Positions 25,601-35,652 of a stretch of 64,000 bases of DNA are shown piece after piece (position 1 is the first letter of the stretch; each line of letters starts with the position of its first letter). Below the pieces are notes generated by a model. It was not told the DNA's origin. It saw only the letters and a list, made by a program, of their open reading frames with translations, and did not search any database. Both the position numbers and the translations under genes were made by a program. Origin of the DNA: Pomacea canaliculata (taxonomy: Eukaryota; Mollusca; Gastropoda; Architaenioglossa; Ampullariidae). Where the stretch lies: positions 38,866,751-38,930,750 of the forward strand of contig NC_037590.1 in the NCBI RefSeq assembly GCF_003073045.1, read 5' to 3'.

Positions 25601-28529
25601 TTCTTGTGGAAACTGTGCGCTGACGATGTATCATGGCTTCATTCTAACGCGCATGACAAACAAGTCTTAAGCTTCGTCCTCCTCGGGCAACTGCCTTGGC
25701 TTCTCACGTGACCCTTAACAAGCCATGATGATGACTGTAGACCTTTGTAATGCAGAAAGTGTAAAACTGTAAACTGATCATAGAAACTGAAATGTATCAA
25801 CGCCTAATGCCAATGTCTTTTGACACAAGAGATGAAAATGGAAAAAAAAAAATCCAACATAAGCTTGAAATATTTTAAGGGAAACAGTTTCAGTTGTGGT
25901 ATTTTTAGATTTCTATATACAATACCTTCATTGACCCTTTTGAAGGTATACATTTATATCATTATTAGTAACTTTCATTTAAAGGAGGTAGAATAAGAAC
26001 AAAAACTCCTGGAGAAGACCAGAATCATCAGCTACTTCTGCTTCTAATCCTACCTGACTGTGTCCCCTCCTTAGGTAGCAGCGTGACGTCAGACACGGGT
26101 ATAGTGAGCTCTTCTTCCGAAAAACCACAGACATCCTCACAACAGCCTGGAGAAAATGCTCGAGATACTGTAACACCTGGTCGACAACAGTCGTCCGGTG
26201 TCCTGCAAACATCCTCCCCGGCATTGAGTCGCGAGGAAGTTTCCAGCTCGCAGACTCTGGCATCTGGTCATTCGTCAAATACGAATGTCGAAACCTTCAC
26301 AACCACCACAAGGACAGTTGGACAAAACTCGGAGTCAGATACAAAGAATGAGCGAGCTACTCCAGCTTCAGAGAAGCAAACCTCGACGATTCCCAAAGCG
26401 CCTCAGACCACGACCCCGTCTAAAGTTAACGCAAACCCGTCAAAAGATGTCGCAGTTAACCCTGGTGGTGACCTCACGACATCCACGACAGTTACATCCG
26501 AGCCCAAGACGGCGGCTGGAAATCCCGTGACGGCGGTAAAACCCGAGAACACGAAGCAGACGGAAGCAGGCGAGAATGAGGCCTCGAAAGTGGCAGGGTC
26601 GGTAAACGTAACAGAAACAAACTCACCCTCATCATCATCAGAATCTCCATCCAGACAAATACCAGCAGAACATAGTGGCCTCGGCCAGAGCCAGTCACAA
26701 GGTAGTTTCCATTTTCTGTATCCATTTGTTTGCCGTCTCCTGCAAACCCCCAGCATGGCTTGTCCCCAATAGTCTGAGACATATCCAAATAAACCTCCGC
26801 CATCTCCATCACCTCTGCAAGGTAGATGTCCTTGCACTTCATCTACCCGGGATGGGCAGACGGCGAGCCTGTATCACTCTCCTCATATCCACCTTTCTGC
26901 TTTAAGACGGGGAACAAAAATGTTAACCCGATATCCTAGTAACAGTCTAATTGTTAGTACAAACAAACTGATATAGTAACATTGCCATTTAAGTAACAGA
27001 ATTTAGTGACATCACAGCAAGTGATACTCATCAATATAGCAAAATTGAGACAATAGTAATTGTATGCACACACACACACATATTACCAGTAGTCTTAAAC
27101 TTTCAAGTAATAGCACACACTCAGAATTTTGAGTAATGTTGATCAACTATATTTCAACTTTTTACACCAGAAAAAATTTGTTTAAAGCACCAGAAGTATA
27201 TCCTTTTTATCTGACGACATTGTACATATAAAAAAGGAATTGAAGCTAAAGCTTGTTACTCTGTAAAATGTTCTGTCCTGCTCTTTATTAATATGTTTGT
27301 GGTTTCTTGCTGGAGCATTGCTGTTCTTTGAAGACGCTTGCCTCGACTCACAAACTTCTCACAAAATATTATTTTCCTAAATATGAGTGAATAACCTGTC
27401 CGTTCTCGAGATACAGGCTCACAAATATCATCATGCATAGAGAGAGTTCAAAACCTGTGAAGTCACAAATGTCTGCGTGAGGACCTAATTAACCTATAAC
27501 CCCAGTTTTCCAACTGGTTGTAACCTTGGAAACCATCAGAAAACATGTCTGGGTGCGTTTCTGCAGTCGGTGCTTTTGATCTCTTTTTGTGTGTGGTGAT
27601 ATTTTTGAAGGTGTATCTCGAGGAGGTAGGTGTGTTCTTCGCTAGGATTTTGGCAATTATTATTTTGTTTTAAAAAAAAATGCGCCTAGGAAGATCTTTA
27701 ATCAGACACACTTTGTCGATTATGTTTGGTGATGTGTTTACATCACCGCCATATCGAAAACTTGTTAAACAGTCATATATTCGACAGTTTATGTCTCATT
27801 TAAGATGCTCCTAATAAGCATGTGTCACAACGGGCTTCAAGTTTTTTTTTTGTTGTATGTAATGATGCTTAAAGCTGACTTAAAAACAACAACAATAACA
27901 AAACGCTTGCCCTAAATCCTTCCATTACTGCCTGCTTTTAATTGGTGATGTGTTTTTCCTTTATGTTCGTTCTTGTTTATTCGTCTGGAACGCAAGTGCT
28001 TCGCTTATTATTTTTAACGCAATTTCAGTGTTGTTTGACATGCTCATCATGGAAACTAGTTATGTTTTTGTTTGTTATGAATATGTGGATATCAGCCGTT
28101 TCCTTGAAACGTTATTGTCAGCGCGTCTGTTTGAAATAAAACTGCTATTGTGCGTTTTGTTTACACGCAGTTTTTTAAAAATATGTTATTATTTTAAAAA
28201 TTAAATGTAATAGACTGCTTTACTGCATTTATCACCAACATTTCTGTTTGCAAAAATACAGATTTTCTTTTGTAGTGCTTTACTAAGGGAGGTGAATCGC
28301 AGTTGGAGGTGTGTCGCTGATTTTGTTCCTTTAAAAACAATTGTGCACATAACACTACGCTGGAAATAGAAAAATGATTTAACCCTCCATGATTAACCTT
28401 TATTATCTTCCATCACCATTTTGTATATTTAATTATTGAGAAATTTGTGTTCCAGGTGGAACTAGTGGTCTGGTCTGGAGTCTCACCACGCTTCTTTTGG
28501 CTGTCACGGTGAACCTGCTCTTACGATGA
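7651..28529 (+). CDS. Secreted, GPI-anchored Asp-rich alpha-solenoid protein, mesothelin/otoancorin/stereocilin-like (26 exons, 1547 aa)
   Basis: Exons join in frame: 7651-7714, 12491-12745, 13255-13607, 13955-14098, 14511-14671, 15083-15266, 15678-15868, 16529-16637, 16874-17065, 17606-17689, 18196-18360, 18557-18715, 19194-19388, 19738-19847, 20018-20171, 20443-20630, 20946-21033, 21333-21612, 21998-22173, 22336-22491, 22627-22772, 23259-23401, 23586-23683, 23884-24031, 26075-26701, 28456-28529. All introns are GT-AG. Residues 1-21 are a signal peptide. Residues ~22-1315 are short amphipathic helices with recurring LP, L..L and LDD(I/V/L)DD motifs, Asp-runs at ~392-430 and 552-579, and a C-terminal part with VCGLSVVQISELP-type repeats like those of mesothelin/otoancorin. 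Residues ~1316-1523 are a Ser/Thr/Pro-rich, mucin-like stalk. The last exon gives GGTSG then a hydrophobic LVWSLTTLLLAVTVNLLLR ending, a typical GPI signal. Family membership is inference from pattern. An upstream in-frame ATG at 7615 would add 12 residues. Expected site: outer leaflet of the plasma membrane. Confidence 0.75.
7715..12490 (+). other. Intron 1 of the solenoid gene (4.8 kb)
   Basis: It runs from the signal-peptide exon (donor ttg|gtgagt) to the first solenoid exon (acceptor tgccccag|atc). I see no internal gene. It has T-rich tracts (8000-8500), poly-C and poly-G runs (9256-9264, 9391-9401), and a CAGACACA-type microsatellite just before the acceptor. Confidence 0.65.
12284..12392. 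repeat. Imperfect CAGACACA/CAGACATG microsatellite
   Basis: Repeats of cagacatgcagacacac and variants with a roughly 20-bp higher-order period lie 100 bp upstream of exon 2 of the solenoid gene. The two strands give long low-complexity frames that are not genes. Confidence 0.9.
15678..15868 (+). other. Solenoid exon 7 with two poly-Asp runs
   Basis: The exon reads LLNADLYDIF and then two Asp tracts of 9 and 11 residues separated by SSEHDSRI, before returning to helix-like sequence (LAIGHRMMQAPINGSQQLAK). GAT and GAC codons are interleaved (gatgatgacgatgatgacg), so the tract is a coding trinucleotide microsatellite that may vary in length without a frame change. Confidence 0.85.
17458..17522. 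repeat. TG microsatellite in intron 9 of the solenoid gene
   Basis: Imperfect (tg)n, upstream of exon 10. A similar catgtgtgtg repeat begins directly after the donor of exon 8 at 16638-16700. Confidence 0.9.
17606..17689 (+). other. Solenoid exon 10, an all-acidic 28-residue cassette
   Basis: This 84-nt exon starts and ends in phase 0 and encodes ARELLDDVF followed by an Asp/Ser/Thr run ending KK. Its exact multiple-of-three length means skipping it would keep the frame. The acceptor is the weaker gatggtag|gcc; the donor is aaaag|gtaagg. Confidence 0.8.
18852..18937. repeat. Two-copy ~42-bp direct repeat
   Basis: The block aaagggagataatttayacaggt…gttgtatagttgg occurs twice in tandem in intron 12 of the solenoid gene, with few differences. 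Confidence 0.85.
21246..21300. repeat. Short tandem ggttataa / ccgttataata repeat
   Basis: Four to five copies of an 11-13-bp unit (ggttataacac, ggttataatgcc, gttataatacc, gttataatacgg) lie immediately upstream of exon 18 of the solenoid gene. Confidence 0.8.
23728..23815. repeat. ~24-bp tandem repeat
   Basis: Four copies of acatttatttgctay with ttcaa or ttaaaa spacers lie in intron 23 of the solenoid gene. Confidence 0.85.
24420..25150. repeat. 85-bp minisatellite in intron 24 of the solenoid gene
   Basis: gtaacgatgtctg recurs at 24521, 24606, 24691, 24776, 24861, 24946 and 25031, an exact 85-bp period, with diverged partial units at both ends (about eight copies). Each unit itself contains several copies of tgtaac(t/a)gtg, so the array has an inner ~10-bp texture as well. 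Confidence 0.95.
26075..26701 (+). other. Exon 25, mucin-like Ser/Thr/Pro stalk
   Basis: This is by far the largest coding exon of the locus (627 nt). It encodes ~209 residues dominated by Ser, Thr, Pro, Glu, Asn and Lys with no hydrophobic periodicity, as expected of an O-glycosylated stalk between an ectodomain and a membrane anchor. Reading past its donor (cacaag|gtagtt) stays open for 23 more codons, to a stop at 26770-26772. Confidence 0.8.
28456..28529 (+). other. Final coding exon, GPI attachment signal
   Basis: After acceptor tgttccag the exon encodes GGTSG, a small-residue region fitting an omega site, then a 19-residue hydrophobic end and TGA. No cytoplasmic tail follows, which favours a GPI signal over a transmembrane helix. 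The protein's anchoring rests on this one 74-nt exon. Confidence 0.75.
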
Positions 28530-30034
28530 TCTACAGACCTGAGTCACACGTTGCGCTCCTCTCTATGTAACTGTACACCTTGATGGCTTCCCTGTTACAA
28601 AAAGAAATGTGAGACTTGGGGGAGAAGGGTTGAAGTCAGAGGACATTGTGGCAACGACTTCAAGAGATAGCTATACTGCAATGCCACCATGATCCATTGA
28701 GTGTCTGGACAACTGTGAAACGATGTTCTTTCTGCTTCAAATAATTTGGATCGTTCCTTTTCGCTCTTTAGTTTAAATTTTTTTTAAAAATATTGTTGTC
28801 ACTACCATCTCGCCATTTATCAGAGACAACCGGAATTCTAAATTTCCATTCTTTTAAGATTTTCAGAAAGCGATATTAAACTGATGTTCTTTTATATTTT
28901 AATATGTTTCTGTGCAAACGAGAGTGTCTGTGTGTCTGTATGTGTAGGCACCTGTATGTGTATGTTTCCTATTTGATTAAAAAAATTTACTTTCAACTTC
29001 TTTAGTTGAGTTTGTTATAAAAAGTACAAAAAAATGTGATGTTTTGTCACTGTGGTTCAGTTGTTCATAGCAATCCTTTTTATTTAGAAACGCTGTTTTC
29101 AACTCACCCTCTGTTTAGGAAAAATAATTATAGCGCTCATCAAAGTTAACTACTTGTGAGATCGACTTTCTTGAAGTTCGTTTTATTGCGACGTATCGAA
29201 CAAAAATATACTAAACATTGTACGTGATGGTATTCCATAATCACCTATCCAGTTCTGCTTCAAAATTTTTCAGAATTAAATAAATCTTGTACAACTTCTA
29301 CAGCAACTAATGAAAACAGAAAGAATATACACTGTAATTAAACTGAACTCTTTAGGCTTTATCAGTTTGTGAAAAACAATCAGATGTCTACAGTGGAAAT
29401 AAAAGAAACAAAAATAATGAACAGCTATGATATTATCACATATATGCGTCTCTCAGTCGTATTTTGAATGAAACAATTAATGTGTCTTTAATCATGTCGA
29501 TCCTTATTGAGTCTGGATTACAATGAGTACCAGCCAGCATAATAACAATCAACTTGTCATTTGCTCTCGTGGTTATGGATTCTTTTAGTGAATCACCTTG
29601 TTTTCATTACTCCTAAATGTCATGCCTTTTCGGATCGTTGTTAATGCCTTCACGATGGAAATAAACAATTTCTTCGTTTTCAACTTGTCGATATTGTCAC
29701 TGATCGAAGTGGCATATATAGTGCTGGTGATGAGGTGGAAGGAGTTACATCTGTTTGCTGTCCTCGAAGACAGTTGTGTTGTTTGTGATAACTAATGTTT
29801 TCTCTATATTTAGTTATGTTTTGCTTTTTATTGGCGGCCTCGGTCATATTAGTGATGGGATCCGACTGTTTTACGTTGAGGCCTGCAGCATGCTTCAGCC
29901 ACCTGTCTATAAGGTTTGCAAAAGGGAAGTAATGCTCGACATTTACGCAGAGTTACCCCACATTTACCTGGAAGCGGACGCTTTGAACTCTCTGGCAGCT
30001 TGCATACAAATAATTGTAAAAAATGTGCACAACG
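28530..30034 (+). other. 3' UTR and spacer between the solenoid gene and IAH1
   Basis: AT-rich sequence without a supportable gene. Candidate polyadenylation signals for the solenoid gene are the aattaaataaat run at about 29275-29286 and aataaa at about 29397. The open frame crossing 29755-30228 overlaps IAH1 exon 1 in a different frame and is not a gene. Confidence 0.5.
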
Positions 30035-33000
30035 ATGAAAATATCTCCGTCGATATTTCCAAAGGTCATTCTATTTGGCGATTCTATCACACAGGTATAT
30101 TTTTTGACTTGGTTAAGTTATCGCATGATATGCCTGCTTTGCAAATCGAAGTAGCCAAGAGCATATCTAATCGAGATTTCCAAAGGTCATTCCATCTGGC
30201 GATTCTCTCACACAGGTATAATTTTTAACGGTTAAGTTATCGCATGATATGCCTACGTTGCAAATCGAAGCGTTAGCCAAAAGCCAAGACCATATATTGA
30301 GCAACACGAAGAACATCTCCAGATATTGTTGTTTAATTGTGAGCATCTGCGAATCTCATATCGATACTACAGAACATAAATCTAAAAATCATGAAGTGTC
30401 GATGGTATGCAACTTAACAATAAAATCAGTACAACACACGTAAACAGAAAACACGATAGGCTTGCTCATACATGTGGTAGGGAGGAGAGAGAGAGAGAGA
30501 GGTTGACTGGCTGACAGTATTCAGTCTTTTCTGAACTCTTTTCTGATTTCTTTCCCCATAAGTTTTCCTTCAGTTCAGATGGTTGCTGGGGAGCCCTGGT
30601 GGCTGATTTGCTTCAAAGGTATTGCTATGGTAATTATTGCTTATAAATAAAAATTATGAAAGTCTTTAAGCGGCTGAGTTCGGCTATGTTAGTACTGTAA
30701 AATATCATATTGTTTTATTTTAATGTGATAAAAATGGTTTCTAAAATAATACTATTATTATTTTCATTATTACCAGGACTGATAAAATTAATTCTTAATT
30801 ACAAGTCTTATACTTCTATTATTAAAATTGTTTATTCTTAAGTTACTTTATTTGATATCTGAAGTTACTTTATTCAGTATCAAATAAACACCTTATGGAT
30901 GCTTTTATGAGGCTAAAGCATATGAAGATTCCTCTCACAAGTTTAATTAACCTCCACTGGTTGAAAATGACTTTGAAATTATTCCTTTTTATGTCTCTAT
31001 AGAATGTATTAGATTGAGTTTTCAAATAGCTGTAGATAAACAGCCTAAACGATTTCATTTTTTCCAGTGAATGTATAAAGAAGTGAATGTATAAAAAAGA
31101 ATATATAAAGAAGTACATTTGGAAATTTTTTATTTGGCAGGAAATGTGATGTTGTCAACCGTGGATTCTCAGGCTATAATGTGCGGTGGTGCTCTTTTAT
31201 TCTTCCACAACTTATCACCAAGGATGTTGCAAAGGAAATAGCAGCATTTACTATCTTCTTAGGGGCCAATGACTCAAATGATTATGAATTAAACCCACGC
31301 CAGCATGTTCCAATACAAGAATACCGTGATGGACTAGCACGAATGATCAAATACTTAAAGGTAAACTAAAACATTGTTTATATGAATAGTGTGCACTGCC
31401 CTTATATGCATGCCTGCTGGTCCAGAACTTGTTTGTCAACAGGTCATAAATCCAGACCTTGATATTTAAGATTACTCAAACAAGAGCAGAAGTATAGAGT
31501 TAAATGTAAGCAGCATTGTATGTACAATTGGCATAAATATGTGAAATTAGCTTTCCTTCATTTCTGGTTCCCATCTCCCCACTGGAAGGTGGAACATTTA
31601 AGTGGAAAAGGGAGAAAATTGCTTAAAACATTAGCATTCCTACTGTATTCTGATGGTTCTACGATATGCAATTAACATTTTGCTTACTCACTAAACAGTT
31701 AATTATGAATATTTTTGTTTGCCAGTCACTTGGAGTAAGTCAAGAGAAAATAATTTTGATTACACCACCTGCTTTCAATGTAAAGGAATGGGGAAAAGAG
31801 TGCATTAAGAAAGGTACTTTAAAGATATATTTGTAGTTCTTTGCAAGTTGTCAGTAAGAATAATAATGGTGGTGACAATAAGTTTACTTTATGACCTTGC
31901 CTAGCCTGTCTGTATTTATTTTGTGTATGAGCAGGTATTTCTGTTGTAGAAGTTAGCTTGTCTTTTATATATATGAATATGGGTGCATGGTTGGTAATTG
32001 TTTACTTCTGTATATCATCTCCAACTATTTCCTCAAACACTTTATAGAAATGTAACAGGGTTAGATGCGGTTCTCTTCCCCAATCCTTCCTCAACAACAA
32101 AACACGTTTCGTGGGTTCTAGATCATTTACTCCAACACCAGTCGATGGTTTTGGCAATTTCAAAACTCCACACCACACACTCTCTCTCTCCGACGCTCAA
32201 AGACGGTAGTCCCTGCTCGTGTGTTTGGGAAAAGGACCCGACTACCGCTCTGTCCTAGCCTATATACTTCTGGAGCACGTGGTCCCTCTGAACTACAATG
32301 AACCTGTCCTGACACTATCGATCTTTAACTAAAGTGACTACATCCCACCACGCTATACTTGGGTGAATATCTCACGGTCAGCCACATCAACCTCTGGCTG
32401 CCGCGACATTCAGTTTAATTCTCTCATTCAGCACCGGTGTCCCGTTGGTGGTAAAGAAAACAAAACAGTGTGCGCACGGCCGAGTGTACCGGTCTTTCAA
32501 TTAACACCCGCACCTGTGAAGTGGTGACTGCGCTCCCTCACTAACTTCGCCCACGACTCTGGGTCGTGACCGTGTCCATCAATCAAGGCGGCAAAATCGG
32601 TGATCACTCGTCACCCATCTATTGTTTCAACTTGCTCCCACGCCGCCCGTCATTGTTTCACTGGGCCGACACCCGGCCAGCGACCACCCCCCATCGCCAG
32701 CCCGCACCCTTCCTGTGTGCCTGTGTATGCGTGCCATCCTCCATTCCACACTACCATAGAAATGATATACAACACTATGAAAATGTTTATTTCTCAAATT
32801 CATAGCAATGCATAAAAGAGTCAAAATTTATTGTTTAAGACTGGAGTGCAGACTTATTTTAAAAGCCTGTTCTGTTAACTGGGATTTGCTGTGTAAAGAA
32901 GCAAGGTGCAAGCAATCATTCATTGTTCTTTACTGATTTTATAAGGTCTTTCCCGTCATACAAAAATTAACCCTTCTGTTAAATGAGAAATATAATTGTG

Positions 33001-33488
33001 TGCAGGTCGACCATTGAGCAAGAATAATATAACAACTGGAGAATATGCCAAGGCATGTGTAGAGGTTGCCAAAGAGCTGGGTACTCCAGTGGTTGACTTG
33101 TACTCAGAAATGATGAAACTTTCAGTAGGTGTCATACATTTTTTTATCAACACAGCTAATGTTTTTATTCAATTTTATCAACTTTTAAAATATTTCATGC
33201 ATATGCATTTATAGAACAAATGTTTTGCTTCTGGTTGTATAGTGAACATTGGAGAGCATCATTGTGGGATGCTTTTCATGAAACAGTGCCTCCACTTTCT
33301 TGTCCTGTTATTCACAGCACTGGGAACAACTGCTGGTTGATGGCCTTCACCTGTCTGCATCAGGATCCTCCATGCTGTTCAGCCTCTTGAAGCCACTCAT
33401 AGAGAAGCTTACAAAGAACATACCAATGATATATCCAGCCTGGGATGCAGTGGATGTGGAAGACTTTCGTCAATCGCTCATTCTGTAA
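30035..33488 (+). CDS. IAH1: Isoamyl acetate-hydrolysing esterase 1 homologue, SGNH/GDSL hydrolase (6 exons, 237 aa)
   Basis: Exons 30035-30094, 30565-30620, 31141-31360, 31726-31813, 33006-33124 and 33318-33488 join in frame with GT-AG introns. The start ATG (MKISPSIFPKV) is followed at once by LFGDSITQ (block I, catalytic Ser), then FSFSSDGCWG, NRGFSGYNVRW (block II, Gly), FLGANDSN (block III, Asn) and VDGLHLSASG (block V, Asp and His). All SGNH catalytic and oxyanion positions are present. The 237-aa length is close to the ~248 aa of human IAH1, and identity is visible throughout. IAH1-type enzymes are small intracellular carboxylester hydrolases; the physiological substrate in animals is not settled. 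Exon 1 has a decayed tandem copy at 30155-30217. Confidence 0.93.
30155..30217 (+). pseudogene. Decayed tandem duplicate of IAH1 exon 1
   Basis: The segment repeats exon 1 and its donor flank ~123 bp downstream. It lacks the ATG (aagagcatat instead of atgaaaatat), has a one-base deletion before the conserved block, and changes LFGDSITQ to PSGDSLTQ. The downstream flank (ggttaagttatcgcatgatatgcct) is also duplicated at 30112-30136 and 30231-30255. It keeps an apparent gtataa donor but cannot supply a start. Confidence 0.8.
32051..32756. mobile_element. Candidate solo LTR in IAH1 intron 4
   Basis: A block with higher GC than its surroundings starts TGTAACAGGG and ends CTACCA, the TG…CA termini of an LTR. 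It is bracketed by the direct repeat tagaaa (32045-32050 and 32757-32762). No internal coding region or second LTR is present, so a recombined solo LTR is the simplest reading. The TGTAACAGG start is common among Gypsy-type LTRs. A different insertion with the 9-bp duplication atagaaatg would fit the same bases. Confidence 0.6.
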
Positions 33489-33720
33489 AGCTGATTTTAC
33501 TTCAGCACATCATCTCGTTCCAAGCATCTGTAATGCAAGCTGTTTTGTGTTAGCGTGCTAACATCCTTAATGATTATGCACACACTTTCCTTGCTGTCCA
33601 TTTCTGGCTGTGCAAAGGGTATGATAAAGTGGAATCCTTCCAAATGATTTATATAAAAAAATTGTTAATCTAGTATTTTGGACTATGAAATCTCATCATT
33701 TCTGAACTCCAGAAAGAGAA

Positions 33721-33726
33721 AATAAA
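33721..33726 (+). terminator. Polyadenylation signal of IAH1
   Basis: aataaa lies 233 bp after the IAH1 stop codon in AT-rich sequence and is the first canonical signal downstream. Confidence 0.6.
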
Positions 33727-35652
33727 CAATTTTTGAATTCCACTACATGAAATTGAAATGTGTTTTGCACAATCCCAACCCTTAGAGTCTGAGATAAAAA
33801 TGTATATCCAACCCCTTCAGCAGCAAAGTCTGAATTGCCCACCCTTGTCAATCAGATTGAATAATGTTTATTGCAAAGCTATGTAAGAAAGAAAAAAAAT
33901 AAGAGGGACGAAATCTGGTCATTTAGGTGAATCACATTTGAATAAAGAAACATCTCTTAACATGGGAACAGGAAAAGGTTTATTTGAATTTTTCCAGATG
34001 TACTTTTCTTTCAAAAAGCCACACGTCAAATGCACACATGAAGATAGTGTTTTTTCATTTTCAAGCCTATTTCTAAAACTAATGATGTTCTTCACCATCA
34101 TAAGTTATGTTTATTTTTTCATGGTGTGTGCTGTCATCAAAGTCCAATGAATATGATTGGATATACCTAATTTCCTTTGGATTTACAAGAAAGTGCTAAA
34201 TCACATTGGAATGAGGTAGGAATGGTTTCTTTTTCCTTTTAACTTGACTTTTATTGATTTATCTTCCTGTCATGTTTATTTTTTTATGATTTAAAAAAAA
34301 ATACATAAATTCATATGAATTAAAGGCCAAGTGTTAAGAAAATGTAAAAGTATGAAACTTTTAGCAATGACCCTACATTTTTGAACCTATATATTGCATA
34401 TATCGCCAAAGGCCACTCTTATGTGTCTTGAGCTACATGGTCAACTAAAATAATAATCAGACTAGGAACACATGGCAGATTAGGCAGGAACAAACATTTA
34501 GAAAATCATCCTCCCAAAAATAATATTCAAAATTGCTCCTGTAGTTTAAGGGACAGACTATCAAACTCTCCGCAAATATTATCAGGGAACAGGTAACCAC
34601 AAAATATCCCACAAAGCAGCCAACGAAAAGTAAACTTTATAGTCATAAGGATGATGTCAACATACATCTGGACACAGACAACACCTTTACGTTATCTCAT
34701 CTGTACACTTGCATAACTTTGCACACACACACATGCTACTTAATGATCCTGTCAGTGGCATATACTTCTGTACCAAATGCAGACACCTTTTGTCACTATC
34801 ATAGTCAACTTCTGCAGAAGTATGACTGATTGTACACATCTATGGAAAAATGCCAACAGTTCCACCTGACCACAGAGTGACTCACTCTAGCAGAGGAGTA
34901 AGTGGTTAGTATCTGTTCCTCTGGCCCGCTTATATGTAGTGATACAAAAAAGGTAAAAATGCAGACCTAACCTTCGCAAGCTGGTATGGTGAAGGGATAT
35001 CAGTATCATTAGTTCTAATTTGTATATTTTTGTTATATTGTTTCATTGAGTAACAATTATTTTTTAACCATTTATGGAAGATTGAAGATGTCTCAACATA
35101 TGTGGCAAACAAGTCTCGCAGGTTGAAAAAAAAAGTACAAGATGCTGCAGTATAACTGTTGTGTTCGCACAAGATATACAGAGTTGACAGATTATTCAAA
35201 TGAATAGTTTAATTGACCAAAATAAGGACATAAAAGTGACAATACACCCTGAAATGTATTACTACGCAGGCAAGAACATAATCTAAAAGGCGTAGGGAAA
35301 AATCCCGAGTAGTGTCCCATTAAAATACTCAAAGATATAGCAAAGTATGATGGAAAAAACCTAGCCTCCACATCAAGCAATACAATACAGCTAATCATTT
35401 GATTACGGCTATCAACAACATTCATCATCGATCACGATGTATGCAGAAATAACGTATTGTGCCGTGGCATCCAACAGAATCCTGTTCTGAATCAAACAGT
35501 GAATGTTGTTTGCCAAGCACAGATTCGACTGACACAGTTTTAATGTCTAGTCTGTGTATGAACTCTTGCAAGGTGGCAGCATAAGCACACAGCAGATGTG
35601 TGGAAAATGGCGCAGATGAGGGAGGGCACTGTCTGACCAATTCTTCACAGGT
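33727..35652. other. Convergent spacer between IAH1 (+) and eIF3b (-)
   Basis: No supportable gene. The part nearest 35652 is probably the eIF3b 3' UTR on the minus strand, where reverse-strand ATTAAA occurs near 35540 and 35205. The rest is AT-rich with short runs only. Confidence 0.5.

Noticed and set aside
29755..30228. 157-codon plus-strand open frame
   Set aside because: It covers IAH1 exon 1 in another frame, while the true frame gives the GDS motif and joins to the next exons.
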